A stretch of DNA of 64,000 nucleotides. Origin: Acididesulfobacillus acetoxydans. Lineage in GTDB: Bacteria > Bacillota > Desulfitobacteriia > Desulfitobacteriales > Desulfitobacteriaceae. Where the stretch lies: assembly GCF_900016645.1 (NCBI RefSeq), contig NZ_CDGJ01000032.1. The stretch is one strand, 5' to 3'. The position numbers and the translations under genes were made by a program. The notes below the pieces were generated by a model that was not told the origin of the DNA, did no database searches, and worked only from the letters and a program-made list of their open reading frames with translations. This document shows positions 52,127-61,408 of this stretch, in pieces; within the stretch, counting starts at the first letter, position 1; each line of letters opens with the position of its first letter.

Positions 52127-52810
52127 TTGGAAATACTGCGAATTGAAAATCTGAGTAAAATTTACGGTCAAGGCGAGACCGCCGTAAAAGCTCTGGACAA
52201 CGTATCATTTTCGGTGGAGAAAGGACAATTTGTTGCCATCATCGGCCCTTCCGGTTCCGGAAAATCTACTTTGCTGCATATTCTGGGCGGGGTCGACCGC
52301 CCGACTTCCGGCAAGGTGCTAATCGACGGCACAGATATTTATACTCTTAATGAAACGAAACTTGCCATTTTCCGCAGGCGTCAGATTGGACTGGTGTATC
52401 AGTTTTATAACCTGATCCCGGTACTGAATGTCGAAGAAAACATAACGCTCCCCCTGCTGCTGGATGAACGTAAGCCTGACCGCGAGGAACTTGCAGGCAT
52501 TCTATCGATGCTGGGACTAGAAAAACGGGCAAAGCATCTGCCCAATCAGCTCTCGGGTGGCCAGCAGCAGCGCGTCTCCATCGGCAGGGCTCTGGTAAGC
52601 AGTCCCGCGCTGATGCTAGCGGACGAGCCCACGGGCAACCTGGACAGCAAAAACAGCGCGGAAATTGTAAATCTCTTGCGTATGGCCAATCAAAAGTTCA
52701 ATCAGACGCTGATCCTGATTACCCACGACCAGAACATCGCGCTGCAAGCGGATCGCATCATCTCGATTGAGGACGGACGGATTGCGAAAGACGAGGTGAT
52801 CCGGCGATGA
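52127..52810 (+). CDS. ABC transporter ATP-binding protein (BceA/MacB-like)
   Basis: A 227-residue ATPase. Walker A GPSGSGKST, Q-loop region LVYQFYNLIPVLNVEENI, signature LSGGQQQR, Walker B LMLADEPTGNLD and the switch His (LITHD). The start is taken as TTG at 52127 (LEILRIENLSKIYGQGETA), because GGGAGAGG lies at the right distance; the ATG at 52100 has none. It overlaps the permease gene by 4 bp (ATGA). It pairs with the two-component system upstream to detect and resist cell-wall-active peptides (inference from organisation). Confidence 0.92.
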   Translation: MEILRIENLSKIYGQGETAVKALDNVSFSVEKGQFVAIIGPSGSGKSTLLHILGGVDRPTSGKVLIDGTDIYTLNETKLAIFRRRQIGLVYQFYNLIPVLNVEENITLPLLLDERKPDREELAGILSMLGLEKRAKHLPNQLSGGQQQRVSIGRALVSSPALMLADEPTGNLDSKNSAEIVNLLRMANQKFNQTLILITHDQNIALQADRIISIEDGRIAKDEVIRR

Positions 52811-55419
52811 ACGTCATTGAGCATTTTACGATTCGGAGTCTGAAGCAGAATCGAAAATGGACGGTCGCAACCATCATCGGCATTATCATCTCCACTGCCA
52901 TGGTTACTGCCGTTGCAACTTTTTTCTCATCTTTTATGGTAATGATGCAAAATACTGTTAAGGCGCAGACCGGAGACTGGCATGCCAAACTTCCCTGTGT
53001 CAGTGTTGCCGATCTCAAGACCATTAAAAACGCTGGATTTGTTGGCAGTACGATGTTGACCCGTGATGTTGGTTATGCTGCTCTTTTGGGTTCTCAAAAT
53101 AAAGCGAGACCCTATCTTTTTATCGAACAGTTTGACACGGCAGCTGAAAAAGGTTTCCCCACAACACTTGTAGCCGGTAGAATGCCGCAGAACGGCAGTG
53201 AACTGGCAATCTCACAGGCGGTACGGACCGATGCCGGTGTTCCTGTTCATGTGGGTGAGAAGCTGACGCTAAGCGTCGGGGAACGAATCTCTGGCAACAA
53301 GGTATTGACGCAAAAAGACCATTTTCAGCAGCCAATGCAGGCGAATAAGCAGGCGGGTACTCCTGCCAGACCCCGCGAGACGCTTGTGCCGCGGTTGACA
53401 AAAACCTATACAGTGGTTGGTATAATCAAGCAACCGGCGTTTGAGCCATTTAGAGCAGCCGGATACACAGCGGTATCTTATCTTAACGACAGCACCTTAA
53501 AGTCCGGGGATAAAGTGGATGTTTCCATACTTGCAAAGAACCTCAACCATAGTTTTTACAACAAGGTCGATGCTCTCGCGAAAAGTATCGGTATCAGTCC
53601 GTCATCCGTATCTTTTAATAAGCAATTGCTCCGATACAGTGGCATATTAAGTGGGGCGAATAATCAAAAAATGGTGTATGGATTTTCCGTCTTACTGATC
53701 GCTATTATAATGATCGCCTCTATATCATTAATTTACAACGCATTTGCCATTTCATTCTCGGAGCGTACCCGGCAGCTGGGTATGCTCGCAAGCATCGGGG
53801 CAACAAAGAGACAGAAAAAGAAAAATGTGTATTTCGAAGGGTTCTTGCTCGGGCTTGTCGGCATACCGTTGGGCATTCTTGCAGGGATAGCCGGAATCGG
53901 TATGACAATTTCGGCTCTCAGGTCACTTTTGAGTACTTTCAGATCCTCCACTGGGCTGACCCTTGTGGTTTCTCCCATATCTATTATCGTTGCGGCTGTA
54001 ATCGGGGTGCTGACCATTTTGATCTCGGTGTGGATTCCGGCACGGCGGGCATCCAAAATCATGCCGATTGACGCAATCCGACAAGCCAATGAATTCAGTC
54101 TCACCAGAAAAGCTGTGAAGACGTCATGGATAACCCGCGTGCTCTTTGGATTTGAGGGAGAATTAGCACTCAAAAATATAAAACGCAGTAGGAAAAAATA
54201 TCGTGCGACCATTTTATCGTTAATTATCAGTCTCGTCTTGTTTCTGACTGTTTCTTCCTATGCCCAAACCGCGTGGAAAGTTAACGAAGCTACCAACTAT
54301 GGAGTCAATTATGATTTTTCGGTGACATATTACAATACCCCAACATCCGTAATACAAGCACTCAACAGCAGATTAGCCAAACTTGATTCAGTCAAAAGCG
54401 CGACCACACAATACCTTGATAGCGGTAAGATTCTGATGGAGAGCACGCAGCTGACACAGAACACAGAACACTTTGTCACACCGAATAAGCAGGGAAAGTA
54501 CGAGATGAATGTACAGCTTATAGGCCTGGATGACATTTCCTTTGAAGGATATGCAAAAAGCATTAGAGTTAACCCAAAGGACTATGAAAATCCAAAGGTG
54601 CCTGAAGCCATTATAATTAATTACGGCACGGACTCTATCGGAGGCGTACACGCCGCGGGGCGGCTTGTAACAGTCAGCCCAGGCAGCACGCTGCAGCTTG
54701 AGAATAGTAGCGGCACATCGGAGAGTACAGTTTTGAAAATAGGGGCACTAACTGATAAAAGACCGACCGGCGTGTTGATCGGGAAATTTAATCCTATGAA
54801 AATGGTAGTTAGTGAAGATGTTTTCAAGTCTATCAATGCCAAGCTTGATAATGGAAAACCAGCGGAAGCAGCGTTGTTTTTGACCACTGACAACAACCAA
54901 CGACTTCAAGAACAGATTGGCGGTATCGACGGAATGTCTTATCTTTCTCCCGGTCAGGTGGCAATAATGAATTACATTGCTCTCAAAGAACAAGATAAAG
55001 GCAACAAAACGTTCATACTGGAGGTTTTCATTTATGGGTTTATCATCCTTATAGGCTTAATTTCTATTGCGAATATCTTCAATACCCTTTCGACGAACAT
55101 TGGTTTACGGCGAAAGGAATTCGCGATGCTTCGTTCAGTGGGGATGACGCCGAAGAGCCTTAATCGGATGCTTCGATATGAAAGTATTTTTTACGGATTA
55201 AAGGCTCTGCTCTACGGACTACCTATAAGCGTTGCAACTGCGCTTCTGCTCTATTATTTCCAAAAGGGCGCGTTTAGCTTTGGATTCACACTACCTTGGG
55301 AAAGCTACGGGGCGGCTATCGTACTGATCTTTGTAATTGTGCATGTTGTGATGTTTTATGCGAGTTCCAAAATAAAGAAGGAAAACATCGTTGATACGCT
55401 CAAAGACGAGACGCTCTGA
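52807..55419 (+). CDS. FtsX-family ABC transporter permease (BceB-like)
   Basis: An 870-residue permease with two FtsX-type halves. One N-terminal helix (about 18-42) and an extracytoplasmic domain precede a helix trio near 285-415 (with SERTRQLGMLASIGATKRQKKK). A second half follows, with a helix near 470-490, a large extracytoplasmic domain (about 490-730) and three helices ending in ENIVDTLKDETL. The cytoplasmic coupling pattern RRKEFAMLRSVGMTPKSLNRML is repeated in the second half. The large second extracytoplasmic domain is where Bce-type permeases contact peptide-antibiotic complexes. Last gene of the module. Confidence 0.92.
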   Translation: MNVIEHFTIRSLKQNRKWTVATIIGIIISTAMVTAVATFFSSFMVMMQNTVKAQTGDWHAKLPCVSVADLKTIKNAGFVGSTMLTRDVGYAALLGSQNKARPYLFIEQFDTAAEKGFPTTLVAGRMPQNGSELAISQAVRTDAGVPVHVGEKLTLSVGERISGNKVLTQKDHFQQPMQANKQAGTPARPRETLVPRLTKTYTVVGIIKQPAFEPFRAAGYTAVSYLNDSTLKSGDKVDVSILAKNLNHSFYNKVDALAKSIGISPSSVSFNKQLLRYSGILSGANNQKMVYGFSVLLIAIIMIASISLIYNAFAISFSERTRQLGMLASIGATKRQKKKNVYFEGFLLGLVGIPLGILAGIAGIGMTISALRSLLSTFRSSTGLTLVVSPISIIVAAVIGVLTILISVWIPARRASKIMPIDAIRQANEFSLTRKAVKTSWITRVLFGFEGELALKNIKRSRKKYRATILSLIISLVLFLTVSSYAQTAWKVNEATNYGVNYDFSVTYYNTPTSVIQALNSRLAKLDSVKSATTQYLDSGKILMESTQLTQNTEHFVTPNKQGKYEMNVQLIGLDDISFEGYAKSIRVNPKDYENPKVPEAIIINYGTDSIGGVHAAGRLVTVSPGSTLQLENSSGTSESTVLKIGALTDKRPTGVLIGKFNPMKMVVSEDVFKSINAKLDNGKPAEAALFLTTDNNQRLQEQIGGIDGMSYLSPGQVAIMNYIALKEQDKGNKTFILEVFIYGFIILIGLISIANIFNTLSTNIGLRRKEFAMLRSVGMTPKSLNRMLRYESIFYGLKALLYGLPISVATALLLYYFQKGAFSFGFTLPWESYGAAIVLIFVIVHVVMFYASSKIKKENIVDTLKDETL

Positions 55420-55427
55420 TGAGGTTC

Positions 55428-55472
55428 CCTGACGGAGAAACAACTTCTGGAAGGTTTAATGCTCCCGTCAGG
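55428..55472 (+). terminator. Hairpin after the ABC permease gene
   Basis: CCTGACGG and CCGTCAGG are exact complements 29 nt apart; there is no T-run. A possible terminator or mRNA end. Confidence 0.4.
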
Positions 55473-55639
55473 AGACAACATTGCAAGTACATTAGGCCGA
55501 TGGGCATCGGGCTCGGAAAGTGCTTTTCTGAAAGGGGGTCTCGGACATAAAAAAATAGATCAAACAAATATTTCTATTTTTACTTACAAACTGTAGATGG
55601 AAGAAAAGATTTTGCATCCAGCGAAAGGAAGGTGCCCCT

Positions 55640-56101
55640 ATGTTCAAGAGAAAGTACATACTGCAAGCCTTGCTGGTAGTGATGCTGGCCTTGGCGCTTG
55701 CCGGATGTGCCGGCCAATCACAACCGATTGCCAGTAGCAGCGCCTCGGCTAATCCAACGGGCGGAGGGCAGACCGGCAGCGCTCCGGAGAGTGGCACCGG
55801 CAACGCAGCAGGGCAACCGGGACAGTCCGGCCAGACTAATGGTTCTCGCCTGGAAAATATTAAGAAAGCACTGGCGGGACTGGTAGCTGCCGGAACCATC
55901 ACCCAGGATCAGGCAGATAAGGTGGCCCAGGCTTACTCTCAAGCTTTGGCCAACGGATCTTTGCGGATTAAGGGGGGCTCGGAGCAGCAAAATTCCGGCC
56001 AGAACCAGATCCTGGCGCCGCTGGTATCCAACGGAACACTGAATCAAAACCAGGTCAATGCTTTTGACAAGGCAATCAGTCAGAATCACGTCTCGAAATA
56101 G
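55640..56101 (+). CDS. Small secreted lipoprotein of unknown function
   Basis: A 153-residue protein. The signal peptide ends in a lipobox (LALAGC, Cys23), followed by a Gly/Ser/Asn/Gln-rich linker of about 45 residues. The C-terminal part (about 68-150) has two related helical segments, LVAAGTITQDQADKVAQAYS and LVSNGTLNQNQVNAFDKAIS. The repeated 'L...GT(I/L)(T/N)QxQ' pattern is common in extracytoplasmic proteins of spore-formers without an assigned role. ATG after AAAGGAAGG. Single gene downstream of the ABC module; a link to it is possible but not shown. Confidence 0.8.
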   Translation: MFKRKYILQALLVVMLALALAGCAGQSQPIASSSASANPTGGGQTGSAPESGTGNAAGQPGQSGQTNGSRLENIKKALAGLVAAGTITQDQADKVAQAYSQALANGSLRIKGGSEQQNSGQNQILAPLVSNGTLNQNQVNAFDKAISQNHVSK

Positions 56102-56168
56102 GCGTCGGCGGCTAAAGAAGGAACATCTATTGAAAGACGAAGGCATTTCAAGACGAATACCTGTTCCC

Positions 56169-56783
56169 TCAATTCGACAATACTTCCTCGTGATAAAAGG
56201 AAGCTATTAATCGCCAATCCTCTTGAAATAGCCTGAAAAGAACTGGTCTTCTTCGTACTGCCAAAGGGTGATAAGAAAACGCGGTAGCAACGCCGTTGTG
56301 GAAACTTATTTTTCCGCGGAGCGACTTGACCTGGGCATCTGAATTCTCAAGGAACGATTGAGTAGCGACATCTCCTAAACACACAACAAGTCGGGGAGTT
56401 TTGGATGTTAGCTTCTCTTGTAGATATTTGATACATGTTGACCGGGCCTCTACCTTATTATATTTTCGCACAGGGCGGCAGCGAAGGACATAGGTAACGT
56501 AGAGATCGTTGTTTCCCAGCCCTACGTTGGCCGCAGCCAAATAAAGGGTCTGTCTTGTGCCACAAATAAATGGTTCACCAGATTTATCTTCCCTGACACC
56601 GGGGTTATCAAGTAGGACAAATATCTGGGCATTCGGATTGCCCTCGCCCCATATTATTCTTGAACGCTGTTGGGATAGTTCACACTTCTGACAGTTCATA
56701 ATCTCGGAAGGAGTAGGGTCTTCCGGCCAAATCTTTGGAGTTAAGGGCATAGTGCCAATAAGTTCTTTATAAATTTTGACCAC
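56169..56783 (-). CDS. Uracil-DNA glycosylase superfamily protein
   Basis: A 204-residue protein related to family 4/5 iron-sulfur uracil-DNA glycosylases. CQKCEL near residue 30 and Cys in YVLRCRP are in cluster-ligand positions. The uracil-pocket block reads LLDNPGVREDKSGEPF, where family 4 enzymes have GEAPGxxEDxxGxPF. The late loop is HPLAVRRRP, in place of HPAxLLR. The Gly-rich start of the pocket is changed (LDNPG for GEAPG), so substrate range or activity may differ. The frame is intact, with an ATG at 56783. Confidence 0.75.
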   Translation of the reverse strand: MVKIYKELIGTMPLTPKIWPEDPTPSEIMNCQKCELSQQRSRIIWGEGNPNAQIFVLLDNPGVREDKSGEPFICGTRQTLYLAAANVGLGNNDLYVTYVLRCRPVRKYNKVEARSTCIKYLQEKLTSKTPRLVVCLGDVATQSFLENSDAQVKSLRGKISFHNGVATAFSYHPLAVRRRPVLFRLFQEDWRLIASFYHEEVLSN

Positions 56784-56830
56784 CTGTTTGCTGGATTAGT
56801 TCAACTGCCAATTCGATTGACACTATTATA

Positions 56831-57028
56831 GTGGATGTGATGAAAACCTTCAAGCTAAAAACGTTATGCCATAATGTGGGGTTTAAGGAACAAGATGGCT
56901 ACAGTGCATTTCAGATCATCGTGCTCCTGTTTACAATGCCCTTCTTACTGCTAAAAAGTGTGGGTGACCTCTACAGGAGCAGCAGTCAGAGGATCATTTT
57001 TGGCAACGGGGAGGCCGAACCCGAATGA
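56831..57028 (+). pseudogene. N-terminal fragment of an IS4-type transposase
   Basis: The 65-codon frame (FKLKTLCHNVGFKEQDGYSA, then FQIIVLLFTMPFLLLKSV) matches the start of IS4-family DDE transposases, where 'GF..k.G.s.f..l..l...pF..ks' is conserved. It ends after 65 codons, before any catalytic residue. Confidence 0.55.
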
Positions 57029-57155
57029 CAACCGGTGTGATCGCTTGATTTCCACATTCGGCGTTCCCATCCCCCAACGCAACCTCAGATCATCATGAGT
57101 TTGATGTGATTGACGACAAGGAAGGGGTCGAATTTGCTTGGATAGGTTGAAGACC

Positions 57156-57266
57156 ATGATCGGCAGGGTACCGGTAAGCCCTCGTTTCGCGGATGAGATC
57201 GGGGCGGACGGCTATGCAGCCGACGCGGGCGCAGCGGTCGAGATAGTGAGGGCTGTGCTGTCTTAA
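57156..57266 (+). pseudogene. C-terminal fragment of a corrinoid (B12-binding) protein
   Basis: The 36-residue frame MIGRVPVSPRFADEIGADGY followed by AADAGAAVEIVRAVL is the conserved end of methyltransferase corrinoid proteins ('iGG.pv...fA..IGADgYa.dA..Av'). The B12-binding DxHxxG part and helical N-terminus are absent. It is the end of a deleted methylotrophy-type gene. Confidence 0.7.
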
Positions 57267-57319
57267 CGATGCGAGATCTCCTAAATATACTGTTATTTAG
57301 GAGACCTCGTTGGTTTCTC

Positions 57320-57898
57320 TCAAAGGTTGGCAAAAACAGCCGCGAGGTCAACCTCAAAATCTGGGAAGGAGTTCACTTTTATCTTATCCTCGTTCGAGTA
57401 GATTTCCGGTCTGCCGTACCTCTTGTTTTCCTGCAAGACAAAGACGTTCACGAGCATAATCTCAGGTTCGACTAGCCAGTATTCTCTGACACCGGCTTTT
57501 TCAAAAGCATTAAACTTTGTAAGCTTATCATTTTTTGCCGTCGAGGGTGAAACGATTTCGACAATAATTAGGGGTATGCCAAAATAACCCGTTTTTCTCA
57601 ACTTGCCCTGGTCGCAGACGATCGCGATATCCGGCTGGGATATAACATTGGAGATGTCCTCGTCGCTTTCGTCTGCTTCAGGTATACAAACATCAAAGGG
57701 TGCGGCAAAGACCCGGCAGGGTTTATCTTTGAGATAACCATGAAATTGGGCAAAGATGTTACCGGAGACCGCCTGGTGTTGCCAAGTTGGGGCCGATTGC
57801 ATGTAGGGTACGCCGTCGATTATTTCCCATCTTTCACCCTTTGGCCAGTTTAAATAGTCCGCGTAATTATACTTCTTGTTAGATTGCGGGATCGGCAT
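57320..57898 (-). CDS. Uma2-family (DUF820) endonuclease-like protein 2
   Basis: A 192-residue PD-(D/E)xK-fold protein with YNYADYLNWPKGERWEIIDG, SQPDIAIVCD and the core PLIIVEIVSPSTAKNDKLTKFNAFEKAGVREYWLVEPE. It is diverged from the copy at 43.1 kb (different N-terminus and C-terminus) but keeps all presumed catalytic residues. The ATG at 57898 is the first in frame. It sits among gene fragments. Confidence 0.88.
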   Translation of the reverse strand: MPIPQSNKKYNYADYLNWPKGERWEIIDGVPYMQSAPTWQHQAVSGNIFAQFHGYLKDKPCRVFAAPFDVCIPEADESDEDISNVISQPDIAIVCDQGKLRKTGYFGIPLIIVEIVSPSTAKNDKLTKFNAFEKAGVREYWLVEPEIMLVNVFVLQENKRYGRPEIYSNEDKIKVNSFPDFEVDLAAVFANL

Positions 57899-58019
57899 AA
57901 GACCAGCTCCTCACCACACTTCACTCCCATTATCCATTATAAGGAAGAAAAACTTAACTGTCAATTTGTTTGTCGGTTAGTTTTGCGCTCAGCTGTACAA
58001 GATGGGGTGGAAAAGTCCC

Positions 58020-58250
58020 TTGGTGCCAGTACAGCGATCTGTAAAAAAAGTATGTTTCCGCATTTCACATTCAGAAACTCAAGAAGAAGATCCGAGAAGC
58101 AACGGGATGGGAGTCGAGGAGAGAAAGGGAAAACTCAATCAAATCATCCGGGGTTGGACAAACTACTTCAAGCCGGCGGACGCACGGCGGCTGCTCGAGA
58201 CCCCGGATGAATGGCTGCCAAGTCGAATCCGGATGGTCACATGGCATCAA
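58020..58250 (+). pseudogene. C-terminal remnant of a group II intron reverse transcriptase/maturase
   Basis: In one frame, LNQIIRGWTNYFKPADARRL then DEWLPSRIRMVTWHQ is the typical maturase C-terminal pattern ('lN..lRGW.nYf...d....l..ld.wlr.riR...W'). Just upstream, in another frame, KLKKKIREATGWESRRER continues the same protein. The frame change and the missing reverse transcriptase domain show a decayed element. Confidence 0.75.
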
Positions 58251-59479
58251 AATACGCGGCTGCGTTTTCCGTTTTGAAGCTCTTGTTGAACGGTCTGAGA
58301 CAGTGGCCGCTCTGACTGGATCAAGGCCGTGAGGACACCGGCTCGCTCGGTGTTGCCGACGAGAACGAAACCTTTCAGCTCGTCATTCTTCCAGACCAAA
58401 CGTTGGTAGTGCGGATGGCCTGTTGTGCTGCGCGAAAGAGTGTCTTTGTGATGCCAAGGAGGGGCGGACGGGGGTCTGATCATCCCGGCGGAAATAATAC
58501 GAAGACCAAAAAAGTCTACCGCATTCATTCCCATCGACCCCGAATAGGTTAAGTGATGTCCAGCCATATTGGCCCCGGCTATACGGCCCTGGGTGGTAGC
58601 GTTGGGCCAAATCGGGTTCAGACGCTGGATTTGGTGAATGCGATCCCAGGCTTCGGCAACATCCCCGGCCGCATAAACGTCAGCAAGATTTGTTTCCAGG
58701 TGTTCGTTGACCGGGATTCCTTTCCGAATGGCCAGGCCGGATGAAGAGAAGGGCTGAGTATTGGGGAGAACACCCTTGCCGACGATGACAATGTCGGCAG
58801 GCAAGGTCTCTCCGTTACGGAGGTGTACGGAGTGGACGTGTTCTGAGCCCTCGATCGCCCCCACATCTTGGTTGAATTGAAATGTAAGGCCGTGGCTTGT
58901 TAAATGGGCTTGTAGGAGGTCGGCCGCTTCCGGGTTCAGCATCTGTGAGAGAATTTGCCCTGAGGAAATGATGACGGTGACCCGAAGTCCTTGTTTGAGC
59001 AGGGCATAGGCTGATTTGAGGCTGACTAAGCCTCCCCCGATGATTACGGCACGGCGGTTTGGTTCGAGATGTTTTTTGATTCGCAGTGCATCTTCCAAGT
59101 GTCTTAACGTGAATACTTCGGGAAGGTTGCTGCCCGGCACGGGAAGAGAAACGGCGGAGGCTCCGGTGGCAATAAGGCACTTATCATAACGGTAATATTC
59201 TCCCGCTGCCGTGAATAAAACCCGTTTACGGGGCTCCAGACCGGTGACAGGGCAATGGTAGTGCACTGTCAATTGAAGTGCTTGCAGAGTATGGACGTGG
59301 CGCAGTGCGAGTTGAGATTGCGAGATATCTCCGGCCAGGAAATATGTGGTTAGGCAGCGAGAATAGAAGGGATACGTATCTGCTGTGAGGACTGTGATTT
59401 CAGAGCGGGTATCCTGCTGCCGGATTGCTTCGGCAGCGAAGAGGCTTGCGGCACTGTTACCCACCAATACGTAATTCAT
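58247..59479 (-). CDS. FAD-dependent NAD(P)H oxidoreductase of the CODH operon
   Basis: A 410-residue pyridine nucleotide-disulfide oxidoreductase. An FAD-binding start (YVLVGNSAASLFAAEAIRQ), CLIATGASAVSLPVPG, an NAD(P)-binding GGGLVSLKSAYALLKQG, and the FAD block LADVYAAGDVAEAWD. Such FNOR-type proteins are encoded beside CODH in several anaerobes and are thought to pass electrons from CO via CooF to NAD(P)+ or to an oxygen-detoxifying partner. It is the last gene, 21 bp after cooS. The C-terminus abuts a group II intron remnant. Confidence 0.88.
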   Translation of the reverse strand: MNYVLVGNSAASLFAAEAIRQQDTRSEITVLTADTYPFYSRCLTTYFLAGDISQSQLALRHVHTLQALQLTVHYHCPVTGLEPRKRVLFTAAGEYYRYDKCLIATGASAVSLPVPGSNLPEVFTLRHLEDALRIKKHLEPNRRAVIIGGGLVSLKSAYALLKQGLRVTVIISSGQILSQMLNPEAADLLQAHLTSHGLTFQFNQDVGAIEGSEHVHSVHLRNGETLPADIVIVGKGVLPNTQPFSSSGLAIRKGIPVNEHLETNLADVYAAGDVAEAWDRIHQIQRLNPIWPNATTQGRIAGANMAGHHLTYSGSMGMNAVDFFGLRIISAGMIRPPSAPPWHHKDTLSRSTTGHPHYQRLVWKNDELKGFVLVGNTERAGVLTALIQSERPLSQTVQQELQNGKRSRVF

Positions 59480-59500
59480 TAAGCGACTCCCCCATACGGT

Positions 59501-61408
59501 TCAAATGGTTAAACCCAGCGCTTTCCGTTTGGCGCGAATATCGGCGATCAGACCCTGAGCCGCTAAAATGGGATCGGTTTCGACATAGAATTTGCCTCCA
59601 ATAACTTCGGTGAGCCCTTGCGTGAGCAGTTCGGTAACAGATTTGCTGCCTAAAACGGGGGGCACGACACCGAGATGTGTGGTAAGGCCCATCGTCACTG
59701 CCCAAGTTCCGATGCTGAGGGCTTTTTCGTGTTGCGGTTCAGGGGCGCTGGCGGCGACGGGGAGGGCTGCCGTATCGACTCCGAGATAGCGGGCTATTGC
59801 GGTGACCAGATCTCCGATGCGCGAGTTGTCTACACAGCTGCCCATGTGCAGGACGGGGGGCAGAGGCGCACCCAAGCCTGCTGCATGCCCCAGAGCAGTC
59901 AGGACGGATTTTAAATTGTCTCCGGCAAAACGTTCGGTTCCTTCGGAGTTCATTAAGCCAAATTTAGCTAAGGCATGTGCCGAACAGCCTGTGGCTGCGA
60001 CGAGGATATTGTTTCTTACGAGTTCTTTTACCATTTCCACATGAAAGCTGTCTTGAGTGACCTTGACATTGTTGCAGCCAACGGTGGCTACAACTCCGAA
60101 AATGTTGCCATTGGCGATGTTATCCACTAAGGGTTTTAAAGGCTGTTGGGGATTAAGCTGGGCTAACGCAGCAGTGATGGCTTCGACGCTAAATCCGGCC
60201 ATGATCGTTGTTCGCTGATCAGGGATGCGGACTTTACGGGGATCCCGCTTCTTATAAGCGGCAATCGCTTTGCGAACAATTGTCTGCGCGGTTTCATCCG
60301 CATTCTCCAGAGTGAAAGGAATATGAGTCGCTCCCGGAATTTTCACAATAGGCATCGTGGTGATCAATTCAGTATGGTAGCACGAGGCGACTTGAGCCAG
60401 TGAGGGCATGATGCATTGCACGTCCACAACCATAACATCAACGGCTCCTGTGACAATAGCCAGTTCCTGAGCGAGAAAATTGGTAGCGAGGGGAATACCT
60501 TGACGCATGAGAACTTCATTGCCGCTGCAGCAGATACCTGCCACATGGATTGACTGGGCTCCGACAGCTTCTGCTTCTGCAGACAGTTTCTTAGCCCAAT
60601 AGACGATCTTTTCCGAGAGCAGCGGAACGTGTCCGTGAACGATCAGATTAACGGAATCAGACTTCAGAACACCCAAATTAGCCTCAGTCACGACTGGGGA
60701 TGGGATGCCAAAGAGAATATCCTGCATGTCTGTTGCTAACTTCAGACCGGCGTATCCATCCACAAGTCCTTGTTTAGCGGTAGCCAACACGAGATTAACC
60801 GGATCCGCATCCATGCCCATGGTTGTTTGGTGCATCGCTTCCCGAATTTCGCGATCTGGGTTACGGGGGAGAATGCCCAAGCTTTGCCATACGGCGATCC
60901 GCTCTTTAGGCGCGTTGGCCAGAAGCCACTGCAGAGGCTGCCGGCTATGGTTCGACATATCCGCATAGGCGACACGAACGACTTCAAGAGCCAAAGCCTT
61001 TGTATCTTTGCTTGGGGTTTCCAAACCGAGGGCGGTTGCAATCTGGCGAAGTTTATCTTCACCCGCGATCGAATAATTAATTTTGTCCTCGGCAGCAAGT
61101 TCCAGAGCTTCGACGGCCTCGTAGGCGTGGTCCACGTGAGCGGCGGCTCCACCCGCAACTTGGCGCAGAAGGTTGCGGGCGACGATGACATCAGCGGTTG
61201 TTCCACAAATCCCCGCTTTGGGTCCGTTACCAAACGGATCGATCCGGCAAGGTCCCTGAAGACAATGGCGGCAACAGATTCCCAATGTGCCAAACCCACA
61301 TTGCGGTTGTTGAGCCTCATAACGATCCCAGACGGTTTCGATTCCATCTGTCGCGGCCTTCTTGAGTAATTCCAAGGCTGCAGGGTCGATGGTTTTGGCT
61401 TTAAGCAT
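59501..61408 (-). CDS. cooS: Anaerobic (Ni) carbon monoxide dehydrogenase catalytic subunit
   Basis: Oxidises CO to CO2 at a Ni-4Fe-4S C-cluster, or the reverse. The 635-residue length is that of monofunctional CooS. The N-terminal cluster B/D region reads CGFGTLGICCRHCLQGPCRIDPFG, with the GICG block soon after. Later ligand regions are HVAGICCSGNEVLMRQG, GCNNVKVTQD, ATGCSAHALAKFG and LHMGSCVDNSRIGD, which together supply the C-cluster His/Cys set. There is no acetyl-CoA synthase gene beside it, so the role is probably energy or redox coupling. The start overlaps the cooF end by 8 bp. Confidence 0.95.
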   Translation of the reverse strand: MLKAKTIDPAALELLKKAATDGIETVWDRYEAQQPQCGFGTLGICCRHCLQGPCRIDPFGNGPKAGICGTTADVIVARNLLRQVAGGAAAHVDHAYEAVEALELAAEDKINYSIAGEDKLRQIATALGLETPSKDTKALALEVVRVAYADMSNHSRQPLQWLLANAPKERIAVWQSLGILPRNPDREIREAMHQTTMGMDADPVNLVLATAKQGLVDGYAGLKLATDMQDILFGIPSPVVTEANLGVLKSDSVNLIVHGHVPLLSEKIVYWAKKLSAEAEAVGAQSIHVAGICCSGNEVLMRQGIPLATNFLAQELAIVTGAVDVMVVDVQCIMPSLAQVASCYHTELITTMPIVKIPGATHIPFTLENADETAQTIVRKAIAAYKKRDPRKVRIPDQRTTIMAGFSVEAITAALAQLNPQQPLKPLVDNIANGNIFGVVATVGCNNVKVTQDSFHVEMVKELVRNNILVAATGCSAHALAKFGLMNSEGTERFAGDNLKSVLTALGHAAGLGAPLPPVLHMGSCVDNSRIGDLVTAIARYLGVDTAALPVAASAPEPQHEKALSIGTWAVTMGLTTHLGVVPPVLGSKSVTELLTQGLTEVIGGKFYVETDPILAAQGLIADIRAKRKALGLTI

